64,000 nt of DNA from the NCBI GenBank assembly GCA_963682025.1, contig OY821519.1:70050025-70114024 (forward strand), given 5' to 3'. The notes under the pieces are model-generated. The model saw only the letters and a program-made list of their open reading frames with translations. It was not told where the DNA came from and did no database searches. Positions 44,785-56,052 of the stretch are shown piece after piece. The stretch is from Cordilura impudica (taxonomy: Eukaryota > Arthropoda > Insecta > Diptera > Scathophagidae). Position 1 is the stretch's first letter; every line of letters starts with the position of its first letter. The translations under genes were made by a program, and so were the position numbers.

Positions 44785-45525
44785 CTGTGGTTTCCTGGAA
44801 TAACCGCGTATGTGCATTTTTGTCAGTTTTGAGTTAACGATGCCAAATATATTAATTTTTAACGCTCTTTGTGTTAATTTTTTTTTTTAATATTGACCAT
44901 TTCCGAGTTTTTTCTTTAAATAACGACGTAACTTTAATGTTTATTAAATTAATTTGCAGCACTATCGACGTATGTCAACCTAGGTTTGATCGCTGACAAA
45001 ATTTTTTCTCAAACAACGACACATAGCGACATACGTTGTTATTAATAAAAAAAATGCAAAATAACTTTGGATTATTTTTCAGTTTATAACCACTTATAAA
45101 AAGTTGTGTGTTTATTTCTGTTATTTTTTGTCACTATTATTCTTGATACGTTGTTATATTCTCAGCCTAAGTCCCGTTAACTTTTTTTTGACGAACAAAA
45201 AAATCCATTTTTCAAGCAACAACAACTTGTGTCTACATGGGTGGTCTTTGAAAAAGAAAACGACGTTTGTCGACATAAGTTCTTGTATCTGCGCACACTT
45301 TAAATGTTATTTACACATTGTTTTTCGTCCTTCTCTAGGGTCTATTCCTCTGAAGATTTTTGACTCAAAATTTTATATAAAGTATTTATTGCCCATATCT
45401 ACAGGACTGTTAAATAAAAAGCTCTAAAAACTTTATATCGAGCTCATAATTTCAAATATAACGTTTTCTAGCTCCCCTGAACATTTTGATTTTATGACAT
45501 ACGCGGTTATTCTAGAAAACCACAG
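44785..45525. mobile_element. MITE family C, copy 3
   Basis: It has CTGTGGTTTCCTGG and CTAGAAAACCACAG ends. The 4-bp duplication ACTT is perfect (44781-44784 and 45526-45529). It is about 740 bases with the same interior as the other copies and no coding sequence. Confidence 0.9.
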
Positions 45526-45926
45526 ACTTTTGGTATGGCAGAGCTTATATACACAATATCAAAAAAAAAAAACTGTCATTTACTTTTCATGCTTACAATT
45601 TCTCAGGTCACATCATATACACTTAGCCACCTCAAACTGTGTTTAGCGTGTTTTGAGACACATCGAATTTCCACTGTCCATGATTTAATTCGAAATTGTT
45701 GGCGTTGAAGCAGCTTATAAAAAAATTTTTACATTATTTTTGCGATTTAGAATAAATGAAATTTTGCCTGGCACTGGCAGGATTTCGTATTTAAGTTTTA
45801 GTTTTAAGATTTGAATAACTTATTTTTTTTCACAAACCTATGTGAAAATCCAATAAATAAAGATGAATTACAAACGAAAAATTTTGCGATTAAAAAATCC
45901 GTGTGTAAAATCTCATTTGAGTTGAA
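45526..45926. other. No gene seen
   Basis: Short spacer between the MITE and the mariner fragment. No signal recognised. Confidence 0.35.
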
Positions 45927-46235
45927 TTACATATGTACATATGAAAAATTTGTGTAAGTGGACGGATCAAAAAATCCTTTCAATGAAAGACAGTTTTTTG
46001 TATCAATAAACTTAGTGCAATGTTTCTTAATTTTTTTTTTTATCCCTTCCAAATAATAGAATTTCTCTAGGTCCACAAAATATATATTCGTTTCAAAAAA
46101 TACCTTTCCCCTAAGCCATTTCTTTTGGTCACTGGGGGTTAAATTCGGATAGAACGAGAGATAAGATAGCAATTTGTAGCCCAATTCATGAAATTTTACC
46201 ATGGTGACTGATGGGAACATTACACAGTAAAACAT
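45927..46235 (-). pseudogene. mariner (DD34D) transposase, C-terminal fragment
   Basis: The minus strand reads FHELGYKLLSYLSFYPNLTP and SDQKKWLRGKVFF, then ETNIYFVDLEKFYYLEGIKK. This matches the mariner end (usual form LPHPPYSPDLAPSDYFLF, KKWLxGKRF, ETxAYFxxLEKSYYxEGI). The third catalytic Asp is Asn here (YPNLTP) and the DYFLFPNL segment is deleted. It is close to the lineage at 43187. The high-coordinate side is cut off at the start of the long-inverted-repeat element near 46240. Confidence 0.8.
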
Positions 46236-46641
46236 TTTTCAGCTCATTGATTTGGGACTCAATTCTGAGAATTGCAACTGAAAGTAATCCAAAAAATAAG
46301 AACTTCTGCATCATTAGTTTTGTCAATTATAATTTAATGGCCATACGAATTTTTTTTGCTCAAGGTGGATTTTTATCACTTTTGGTATATATTAATACGG
46401 TTATAACTCGGTAACCGTACGGAATATATCTTTTGTGTCTGAAACAAAGTTGTAGATAAAGGTGAACAAACCTACCCGAAAAAAGTGTATCCATAAAAAA
46501 AAAACCGCAAAAAAACCCATTTTCCCCAATTTTTCCCCATTTTCACCTTTTTTTTGCTAAAACCTGGAATATCTCTTTTATGTCTGAAACAAAGTTGTAG
46601 ATATTGAACAGGAGAAAAAAAAACGGAACAAACCTACCCGA

Positions 46642-46899
46642 AACAAGTAAGAGTGTTAAATGGCTGGGCCGAATCTTTGATACCCTACACCTTTTTCATT
46701 TTCAATTTTCATTTTTAATTTATCATTTTTTATTTTTACTTTTCAATTTTCATCTTTCGTTTTTCATTTTTAGTTTTTAATTTTTAATTTCTCATTTTCC
46801 ATTTTTCATTTTCCACTTTTCATTTTTCATTTTCCATTTTCGATTTTTCATTTTTCATTTTCAATTTTCCATTTTTAATTTTTCATTTTCCATTTTCCA

Positions 46900-46938
<39 letters not shown>

Positions 46939-47171
46939 TTCATTTTTCATTTTCCATATTCCACTTCCAATTTTTCATTTTTCATTTTAAATTTATTAAT
47001 TTTTCATTTTCCATTTGCCATTTTTAATTTCAAATTTTTCATTTTCCATTTTCCATTTTTAATTTTTCATTTTCCATTTTTCATCTTTCATTTTTAGTTT
47101 TTCATTTTCCATATTCCATTTTCCATTTTCCATTTTTCTTTTTTAATTTTCATTTTCCATTTTGCATTTTT

Positions 47172-47232
<61 letters not shown>

Positions 47233-48167
47233 TCCATTTTTCAATTTTCATTTTTCATTATCCATTTTCCATTTTTCAAGTTTCATTTTTCATTTTTCAT
47301 GTTCCATTTTTCATTTTCCATTTTCAATTTTTCATTTTTCATTTTCCATATTTCATTTTCCATTTTTCATTTTCCATTTTCCATTTTTCACTTTCCATTT
47401 TTCATTTTTCATTTTCCATTTTCCGTTTTCCATTTTTCATTTTCCATTTCCCATTTTCCACTTTTCATTTCCCATTTTTCATTTTCCATTTTTAATTTTT
47501 CATGTTTCATTTTCCACTTTTCATTTTCCATTTTTAATTTTTCTTCATTTTCCATTTTCCATTTTTCATTTTTAATTTTTCAATTTTCATTTTTCAATTA
47601 TCAATTTTCATTTTCCATTTTCCATTTTCAATTTTTCATTTTCCATTTTTCATTTTTCATTTTTTATTTTTATTAATTTTTAATTTTTAATATTTAATTT
47701 TAATTATAAAAAATATGTCGTAAAATTTGCTTAGGCCGGTGTGACACGTGCAGTATTAATATACACACAACTGTAAGACTTCAACAATACGAAGAATTAC
47801 AATATATACAACATATCTTAAGAAAAACAACAAACACACTGAAAAATTTTATTTTTTCAAGAGTTTTTTCAAAGTTTCATTCATAGCTCGTGAACCCTTT
47901 GACCGTTTTTGACGATTTTAAATAGCAACTCCTTTGTGATGTTAGTAAACGATTTTATACAAAAAACAACGGTCTAGCTTAGATATTGACGGCGTGATCG
48001 TGACTTCCACAGACAGACGGACAGACGGTCATCGGTAAACCAACTTCCCTTGTTATAAGGAATAAGAAAAAATATTTTTTTAGTGCCTTAGGAATTTATT
48101 TCGATGCGTTACAAACGAAATGACAAACCTATATATACCCTCTGCCACTGAGGTGTGGAGCGTATAA
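46642..48167 (+). mobile_element. DINE-1/Helentron-like repeat with internal array (family A, copy 3)
   Basis: The head is AACAAGTAAGAGTGTTAAA with the near-palindrome GGCTGGGCCGAATC and TTGATACCC. The tail has GACAGACGGACAGACGGTCA, CCTTGTTATAAGGAAT, CGAAATGACAAACC and the hairpin TATACCCTCTGCC to GCGTATAA. Between head and tail lies a T-rich array of 1 kb. It landed in element K at a T-run (A-run on this strand): the other arm of K shows the uninterrupted CCCGAAAAAGTGCATCC. No target duplication is evident, as expected for Helentron insertion at TT. Confidence 0.75.
46690..47690 (+). repeat. T-rich minisatellite array, ATTTTCC/ATTTTTC units
   Basis: About 1 kb of ATTTTCC, ATTTTTC and ATTTTTA units; compared with the arrays at 4975 and 41503 it is richer in C (ATTTTCC). 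It sits at the position where DINE-1 elements are known to carry a variable tandem-repeat block. Frames through it read as Phe/His/Ser/Ile strings. Confidence 0.92.
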
Positions 48168-48218
48168 AAAGTGCATCCAGTGCCTTAAAAATCGCAAAAA
48201 TGCCACTTTATCCCCATT

Positions 48219-48530
48219 TGTTCCCAAATTACCTCAGGAATCGGACGAACTAGCAGAGAGGTCCCACCAGGTGACCATGCCAATGAAAAAGCGATTCAAA
48301 GGCAAAAAATTAGATGCATTGCTTGCGGAGGTTTGTTGATGGAGTTCTAAAATTATGCAGTTTGAAGATATAAGCACCGAAGATGAAGATGACACTGAAA
48401 TTGGTGGACACACTGAATAAAACATGCCCTTGAATACTATGTCTAACTCGGATGATGATGCAGACTCAGATCATGATATGAACAACGAAGAAAACAAGAT
48501 CATCAGAACCACAAGCGTCAACTTCAACGA
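48219..48530 (+). pseudogene. Coding scrap inside element K, family unknown
   Basis: One frame gives PQESDELAERSHQVTMPMKK, then RFKGKKLDALLAEV, and after a stop QFEDISTEDEDDTEIGGHTE, and then an acidic run SNSDDDADSDHDMNNEEN. The composition (acidic C-terminus, basic patch before it) looks like the tail of a real protein, plausibly the transposase of an autonomous relative of element K. I do not recognise the family. Confidence 0.4.
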
Positions 48531-49165
48531 GGATGGATATTGACAATAATTGAAAATGTTCTAAATTTTGTTTCCATGCATAGATAACAAATAAAAATCT
48601 CATATTTTCTGTATAAGAATAGCTGTAATATGAATCGCAATTTTTATTTTCATGCAAAATAAAGTTTATAAAGAAAAAACAGCATATTTGTGGATTTTTA
48701 ATCCAGTTATTTAGCAAAAATGGGGGAAAATGGGGATTTTTGCGATTTTTAAGGCACTGGATGCACTTTTTCGGGTTCAATATCTACAATTTTGTTTCAG
48801 ACACAAAAAAAGATATTCCGTATGGCTATTGAGTTATAACCATGTTAAAATATAAAAAAAGTGATAAAAATCCACCTTGACCAAAAAACAATCGTATGGC
48901 CATTAAATTATAATGGCAGCCAACTTGACAAAACAAATGATGTAGAAGTTCTTATTTTTAGGACTATTTTCAGGTGCAATTGTCAGAGTTGATGTTAAAT
49001 TAACTATGCAAGAAGTTTAAAAAGTAACGGACTTATAAAGCTGCTCCGAACACATCGCAAACGATCCATTTAAAAAAAAAATTGTCATTTATTTTTGTAA
49101 ATTTTTTTTTTGAAGGATGTTCTGCACAATAAATTACAATTAAAGTAAACATCCATTAAAATATA

Positions 49166-49521
49166 CTAGCAGATTCCAGCCCTCAAAATTCGAGCGCAAA
49201 TTCTAGGAAATTTTATTTTTTCATTAAATAAAGACCCTAAAAGTATGCCAATCAATTATAGCCAAATCACAAATCAACACAAAAAACGAACCCATTTTTA
49301 TTTCAAACACATTAACAAATTTAATAAACACACACATACCATTGTATAATTTTATGTAAATGCAATTACTCAAAATAAAGGAAAAAATTTAAAAATCTGT
49401 ACATCTGCAAATCGGCTAAAAAAAAATACCTTTCAAATAATGTACGTTGGTCAAAATCGGGATAAAACGGTAGAACAAATCGTCAGTCACAAGAAATCGC
49501 CTAGCCTATTTATAATATAGA
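49166..49521 (-). mobile_element. Non-autonomous Helitron, copy 4 (family F)
   Basis: On the minus strand it begins TCTATATTATAAATAGGCTA after A and ends in CTGCTAG before T. The same interior as the copy at 7260 is present, including CGATTTTGACCAACGTAC near the 5' end. It contains a 20-base insertion-like difference near 49230. Confidence 0.72.
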
Positions 49522-50339
49522 TTTAATGTATTCATTTTTAATGAAACAAAAACTAGAACAATTTTTGAGAAAAATTCTCAAAAAACACCAAACAGGATAA
49601 TAACAGTTAGTTTTAATCCGTTATAATATCTCCTCAATATGAATTACATAGAATTAATAGAAATAAGGAAAAAAAAACTTTGTTATTGGAGTATTTGGAA
49701 CTTCTAGTATAAAAATTGGATTTGAGCAATTTAAGGAGAAGTAGAATAATGTTTTTAAATAGGCTGGAAAAGATATTGAACAGTTTCCAAACAAAAAACA
49801 AAATCATGAAAGTCATAATTACATCTATTATCGTATACACAGTTTGTGAAAATTATTTTTTAAGAAAACACGTTAATGCATGAAAAATTTTAAATTTTGG
49901 AATTTTCGTTCTGAACTGTTGGCAGATTCTAAGCCGGGTTTGGAAAAATTATTAGATATTAAAGCGTTTACGCCTAAACTAAATTTTTTTAATTTCGGAA
50001 TTTCCATGCGAAATTGTGACACATTGTTATTAACTAAAAAAAAATGTCCCAAATTATTGATTAAACCAGTAAGCATTTTAATACAGTTATAATACCACTT
50101 AAATTTATACTTAATTTTTTTTTAGCAATATTTATTATCATTTCTTATTGTTTTATTTATAAAGACAATGATGGTTTTTTTTCATAGAAAGAATTAATTT
50201 TTATCTGAAAATTTTCATAATTTTTCTTTTATTAGAGCAAATTTTCCATTTCTGGGTCATGCGTAAACCAGAAAAAAAATCGCCTAAAAATTACCACAAT
50301 TAAAAACAGATATTCGTCTATGACACTTTAAGTAGTAAG
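49522..50339. other. No gene seen
   Basis: A+T-rich sequence with two complementary open frames (49873-50092) of no recognisable type. Confidence 0.4.
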
Positions 50340-50700
50340 CTTAAGCACAACTTTGACGTTTTGTGACGTGCAGTATAACAATACATGCGAACTAATTAAG
50401 CAAATGCTATATTAAGAGCCACCACGTACAATTTAAAAACGAACTAGAACATCATAGAGAAAATCATATTTTGGTAAGCCTTTTTTACTTTTTCACTGAT
50501 ATCTCGGGAGCTGTTGAACCAACTTCTATGATTTTAGACCGCAACCTGTACAGGATGTCGGTGAATTATTTTCAGTAAAACTCAGCAACTCAACTGACCT
50601 ATTGAGTGTGTGCTTTTGATTTCCACAGAGGGACAGACGGACAACGCTAAATGTCCCTTGTTATAAGGTTATATATATTTTATGACATCCACAATTTTTT
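50340..50700 (+). mobile_element. DINE-1/Helentron-like repeat, fragment (family A, copy 4)
   Basis: It contains TTTTTTACTTTTTCACTGAT, ATCTCGGGAGC, TGATTTCCACAGAGGGACAG, ACGGACAACGCTAAA and CCTTGTTATAAGG, in the order seen in the other A copies, then stops before the terminal hairpin. Confidence 0.65.
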
Positions 50701-50789
50701 TGAAAATTTTCTTCAGGGTAGACCATATAAGCTTTGCTTGTTGATTTTATTTAAAAAAAAAACTCTTTATTCGAAAGAAAAATCTTTGC

Positions 50790-51730
50790 GGTTAATTATG
50801 GAACACTATTTTATTCATATACAATCAACCCAATCTTTCAGTACATTCCCAACATTATGGAGTTGTATTTTACGGATGACTGCACTAATTTATTTTTCCA
50901 GCATATTTATTTGATCAGCGTAACACAAATCCTTAATAGTCCAGATGGGTCGAATTGCAGTTTCGGTGGCCACTGCGCATCGCCAAAACGGCTAATAACA
51001 CGACTTTCAAGGTTACCACGCAAACGATAGATTGTTTCCTGCTTTAAAGAGGCATGGCGCGCTATCCTATTGAAGCCAAATGATGTTGTCCAGATCCATA
51101 TCATTGAAAATGGCCTCAAATAATCAGTTATCATTCTACGGTAGCTCTCACCGTTCACTGTTACGCATTTGCCTTTCGTAGCTTAAAAGAAAAATGGCCC
51201 AATGATGCCGCCGGCCAAAAAAAACATACCACAAAGTGAATCGTTCGGGGTGCATTGGCTTTCTGGCAATCACGTGCGGATTTTCTATGCCCCAGATGCA
51301 ACAATTTTGCTTGTTGACCTAACCACCGAGATGAAAATGATCTCCATCAGAACAGACGATTTTTCTGTGAAAATTCTGATCTTTTTCCAAGTGTTCCGTG
51401 GCCCAATCGGAGATCCAAAAACATTGTGGATGGTCGTGCAGCATCATCTCCTGCACTAGCTGGACTTTGTATTGTGTCATACAGAAATTTTTATGCAAAA
51501 TTCGTACCAACGAAGTGCGTGAAATCTTCAATTCCTGAAAACGATGGCGAGTCGACGTGCTTAGTTGCTCTTGCACACTCTGGGCAATAGTAGCAATTTT
51601 GTAAGTGTGTACGAACTGAACGAGCATGCTAACGTGTTGCTTCAGCCATCAACGATCCAGCTTCATGAACATGTTTGACAAGCGTATTTCTCTCGCACTT
51701 TCGGTAGAACATTCCTTGGAAATAAGTATT
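50790..51730 (-). pseudogene. mariner-type transposase, dead, nearly full length
   Basis: On the minus strand, from the high end: VLPKVREKYACQTC debris, SVQEQLSTSTRHRFQELKIS, SLVRILHKNF, MTQYKVQLVQEMMLHDHPQC, DGDHFHLGG (first catalytic region; FSDEAHF expected), later FMAFLFFF-like debris of the IGxFFFE block, MNGESYRRMITDYL, RVISRFGDAQWPPKLQFDPS (end of the third catalytic region) and a C-terminus IQLHNVGNVLKDWVDCI. It belongs with the copies at 1.3 and 58.7 kb, the DUF4817-type group, but is more decayed. The QQDGATCHT block is scrambled (WTTSFGFNRIARHA). Its terminal repeats are not recognisable. Confidence 0.8.
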
Positions 51731-53092
51731 TAATATATCCCAACTTTGTTAAAGCGTAAATCAACTCGTTGCATAAACCGCATATAGTATACTAACATCT
51801 CGTCATAACACAGCTGGCATTGATGTTGCCATACTCAAAATAATCAGTAGTTCACAATGCAAACACCAGAGGGACTACCCTGAATATACCTGATGTGGAG
51901 GGTGTCAAAGTTACAATTATAGTAAAAGTTTTTCGTATTTTCAGGTTAGGAAAAATTCTTAGTTCAGATTAGGATTAAGTGGGTCAAAGACATTTCCTTC
52001 CAAGATCAAAAAAATTGGATCATGAACACTCAATTTGCCAAGGATTTTCTCACACAATCTTCTTTTTAGCACATTTTCGTTGTTTTTCGATTCAACATTT
52101 TGTCTTTTCTAATGTATAAACAATGTTAACTTTAATTATAATAGTTTTAATTATATTTTGTATAATATTAACGAAAATCATGGGAAAATCTGATGTCTCA
52201 AAAAAGTTATTGTATATATGACAATGATGAGCACTGCTGGTACATGAATGTCGCGATTTTTTTTTTAATGCGCAATACGTTTTTTATTTCCAAAATAAAA
52301 ATAACAACAAAAGAATTAAACTAAACTAGAATCGGTGACATCTGTTAACAAAAAAAAAGCCCCTCATTTTATTTATTTACATAAGGAAATCGAGTACTTA
52401 CTTGAATTTCTTAGATCAGAGTTCTATTTTTGTGAAGTTCACAAATTCAACCAACAACAACAACAACATGAATTTGAATTTTAATTAGTTTCCAAAAAGA
52501 CAACAATTTATCAAACAACAACCCTACATTACTACTCGTATTTACATTGTTGTACATATTTAGTAAAAAAAAAAAAAAATTATCGCTTTGTAGTATATTT
52601 CGTTTTAAAATGTTTTTCTGAAATTTTCCACTTTTGTTTACTCTAATTTTATTAGATTTTATTGTCAGTATTTGTTTCTTTGGCATTAGAGTCATTAATT
52701 AAGCAAAAACCTAGAAATATTCTTACGTACTCGTATGTAACGAGTAAAATAAAATAAAAACTATACCTACTTGTTGTGCTGACGCAAGCAAAATTTTTGA
52801 TGTAAATCAAATGATGATTTTTATGACGTAAAAAGTTTTTACACTCCCTAGAATAGGAGGGCATGTTAAGTGAACGACATGGTTTGTTTAGTTGATGATA
52901 GTCTGTGTGTTGGTTGGTAGTAGAGAAGAAATAAAAAAAATAAATGGCTGGAGAAAACTTTATTTTATTCAGTTTTACAAGAAACTACTGAATTCCACTT
53001 ATTAGTGAAAACTGCTGTTTCCTATCAGTTCCACACAATCGTAACGAACCTCAGAACCTTTGTTAAGTCACTTCTACCTAGATGTAGAATGG
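51731..53092. other. No gene seen
   Basis: Unique-looking A+T-rich sequence with a CAA run near 52455. No coding signature. Confidence 0.4.
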
Positions 53093-53100
53093 GTCTTAAG

Positions 53101-53771
53101 CAGAGTTCAGAAAAAAACACACACTGAATAAAAAACTCGTACATATATGTAAACAAACATAACTTAGACCAACCAACACACACATATTTTTATTTTCATA
53201 TCAATTATGTTTGTTTTTAAATTTTCTTCATTGCCCAACACAACCATGACTGTGTTCGTTTTAATATTTCGTTATTTACACGAACATTTTTGTATCACGT
53301 ACTTTTTGTTTCAATCACACATAAAGCACACATTTTTGAGTGTTGCTTTATTTGAAGTTCATGTTCTAGTACGTGTACTGAAAAAAAAAACAGAACATGT
53401 ACAATAAACAGGTTCGAGTTCAGTTATATTTTAAGTCGTGTTGTGGCTCGTGTAGTAAGCAAAAACAGAACATGTACAATAAACAGGTTCGAGTTCAGTT
53501 ATATTTTAAACACGACTTCATATATAACTGAACTCGAACCTGTTTATTGTACATGTTCTGTTTTTTTTTCAGTACACGTACCAGAACATGAACTTACGTG
53601 CTACAAAAATGTTCGTGTAAATAACGAAATATTAAAACGAACACAGTCATGGTTGTGTTGGGCACCGTAGAAAATTTAGAAACGCACATAATTGATATGA
53701 AAATAAAGATATGTGTTGGCTACTTTTGAACAGAAGATTGTGTGTTTCATGTGTGTATTTTCTGAACCTTG
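53101..53771. mobile_element. Fold-back hAT-type MITE, copy 2
   Basis: Ends are CAGAGTTCAGAAAA and TTTTCTGAACCTTG, the same two ends as the copy at 24241 but in reversed order. The perfect 8-bp duplication GTCTTAAG (53093-53100 and 53772-53779) flanks it. The two arms pair around 53511; the right arm has lost about 60 bases (the ATAAAGCAACACTCAAAAAT segment), giving 671 bases against 797. Confidence 0.92.
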
Positions 53772-53779
53772 GTCTTAAG

Positions 53780-54126
53780 GCTTATAAATAATATAACAAC
53801 AAGTTAAGCTCAATGCATTATTTTCAAACATAGCTAGAGTGATTAGTGACTGGCATGTAGGTTAAACTTGGCTTTAAGGTCTCATAGGGGCATCCACGAT
53901 GAAACTTGCATATTTTAAAGAACAGAAAAACAGAAGTGATAACTATTTTTTAAAGCTCGGAGGTATAAAAAAGGTTGGTACCTTTTGCTTTTTTATAGTT
54001 ATTGCAAATTTTTCCCATTTGATCCAAAGAAATTATACAACGTCTATCCAATATTTTATAGGACATGAACAAACACAATCACGCTAAAATGCTCGAAATA
54101 TTTAATAAAACATATATTTTCATATA
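53780..54126. other. No gene seen
   Basis: Spacer between the fold-back MITE and the Tigger-like element; the 62-codon frame at 53899 is unsupported. Confidence 0.35.
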
Positions 54127-54481
54127 CAGTCGAAACTCTCTATAACGAACTCTTATATAACGGAGTTTTCTTTATTGCGAAGCAATTATAAGAACACTGG
54201 GTTTTGGGTCTACTTTAAGTGTATTATAATCTCCATATAACGAATTTCCCTATAGCGAATATTTCCTTATAACGAAGCATTTTTGCGACCGTAACTTCAA
54301 GATTGAAGCGTTTTCAATCTTCATATAATGAATTTATTCAAATAATTTTTCGCTATCATTTACATCCGTAATTTAGTGAACCACCGAACTATGCAAGTGA
54401 CAACTGGAATCATTACCATCTCTCGCATTTCTTGCAGTCGCTATCAGTTTGCCTTTGCATATCGCGATAGTAAGTTGTAAA

Positions 54482-56052
54482 ATGACTTCGCGCATAAGTA
54501 TTACTGTGGAAAAAAGCTATTGATCATAAAAGAAGTTGAAAAGGGAAAAGCTTCAAAAACAAAGACATTGCTAAGCAATTTGGAATTCCTTCCAGTACGA
54601 TTTAAAAAAACAAGGATAAGCTTTTAACCAGTGTCACAGTATTAAACGCAAGAAGCTTCGAACTTGTACCTTTGAGGATACTGACGAAGCAATGCTGAAA
54701 TGGGTATTCGCCGCACGTGTTAGGAATCTTCCTCTGTCTGGACCAATACTGAGAGAAAAAGCAAAACAATTCGCTGAATCATTGGGCCACGGAGAATTTG
54801 AAGCAAGTGTAGGCTGGCTTTAAAAATTTAAAAATCATCACGGCATTGTTCAAAAAACATTGTGTGGTGAAAGTGCTGCCGCCAACATCCAAACTCGAGA
54901 TGAATGGGTGACGAATGTCTTGCCAAAATTGTTAGAAAAATATGACGAAAACGACATCTTTAACGCCGATGAGACGGGTTTGTTTTTTAAGTGCTTACCA
55001 AATAAAACGATGGCGTATAAAAATGAGAAGTGCTTTGGGGGGGAAACAGCAAAGAGGGGATTACTGTTATGGTGGCATGCAATATGACCGGATCGGAGAA
55101 AGTTAAATTGCTTATCATAGGAAAGGCCAAGAATCCGAGATGCTTCAAAGGAATCAAATCTCTAGTCGTGGATTATGAATTTAATACGAAAGCATGGATG
55201 ACAAGCAAGATTTTCTTGAAATGGATCTCGATATTGGACCGAAAGTTTGCTTCTCAACAAAGAAATGTTTTGCTTTTTGTTGACAACTGCGCTGCGCACC
55301 CTAGGGATGTAAAGGACCAATTGAAAAATATTGAAATTGCTTATTTCGCAACCAACATGACTTCGTTACTTCAGCCAATGGATCAGGGCATAATTTGTAA
55401 CATTAAAATTAAACGCATTTTGACAAACATTTTGTTACAAATGGAGGAGAAAGAACCTCCCACGCCCATAAATTTTACTGGATGCCATACGAAACTTAAG
55501 CAAAGTGTGGAATGTCGATGTAAAATCCGAGACAATTGCAAACTGTTTTAGAAAAGCAGGATTTGTAAAAGTTGGCACCACAACCGAACAACAGTATGCC
55601 TTGGCACGAAGAAGACTATCTACCACTATCCCACTTCGCCTTTTTAGAGTCTTCATTTAAAACAGGTGCTAATATTAATGCAACATTTAAAGACTATATC
55701 AATGTTGACTGTGATGGCATTACCACAGGCAACCCTTCCGACGAAAATATCCTCGAAAGTGTTCAAGAAAGTTTTGGAGCACCAGCTATCTCAGGTAAAG
55801 AAACAATAATAAAGAAAATCCGTGGCTAATAATTTTCTGATGTACATTATATTTCTCTTTTAACAGATTCAGATGAATACGAAGAAGAATCTGCCGATAT
55901 TGCGAAACAGTTGAAGGTTTCCGTACCTATTTGAAAATGAAACCAACGTACCAAATACTGTATTTACTTCTCTAAATGTATTAGAAAATTATATTGAAGA
56001 AGAAAAGTGGAAAAATGTACTTCAAACCAAAATAACTGACTACTACATATAA
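54482..56052 (+). pseudogene. Tigger/pogo transposase with CENP-B-type DNA-binding domain, broken
   Basis: Reading in order: an HTH_psq-like start (IIKEVEKGK, then AKQFGIPSSTI), then TDEAMLKWVFAARVRNLPLS, GPILREKAKQFAESLGHGEF and a stop within VGWL-KFKNHHGI (CENP-B-type helix-turn-helix). The catalytic domain has IFNADETGLFFKCLPNKTMA (first Asp), ITVMVACNMTGSEKVKLLII, NVLLFVDNCAAHPRDVKD (second Asp) and TNMTSLLQPMDQGIICNIK (third Asp, 32 residues after the second, the DD32D spacing I expect for the group). All three aspartates survive. After [20 protein letters not shown] comes a 72-base GT-AG intron (55795-55866), then SDEYEEESADIAKQ, and after a shift FENETNVPNTVFTSLNVLEN and WKNVLQTKITDYYI at the stop. 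Frameshifts lie near 54530, 55050, 55475, 55640 and 55920. Confidence 0.88.
55795..55866 (+). other. Spliceosomal intron in the Tigger-type gene
   Basis: The sequence GTAAAG opens it and TTTCTCTTTTAACAG closes it. Removal joins GAPAIS to DSDEYEEES in frame, while reading through meets a stop at 55827-55829. Seventy-two bases is a usual intron size in flies. Confidence 0.8.

Larger units (their letters stand above)
46240..49010. mobile_element. Long-inverted-repeat element K, split by a DINE-like element
   Basis: Bases 46255-46490 are the inverse of about 48775-49000 (for example TTTAATGGCCATACGA, GGTGGATTTTTATCACTTTT, GTGTCTGAAACAAA). The inner ends continue as AAAGTGCATCCAGTGCCTTA, present at 48168 and inverted at 48753-48772. 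The left arm also has a tandem duplication of about 145 bases (TGTCTGAAACAAAGTTGTAG at 46438 and 46579). Removing the family A element (46642-48167) leaves about 1.25 kb. Outer ends are not sharply defined and I could not read a target duplication. Confidence 0.6.

Noticed and set aside
46690..47690. CRISPR-like regular spacing
   Set aside because: There are no unique spacers; units differ by single bases, so it is a minisatellite, and the genome is eukaryotic.
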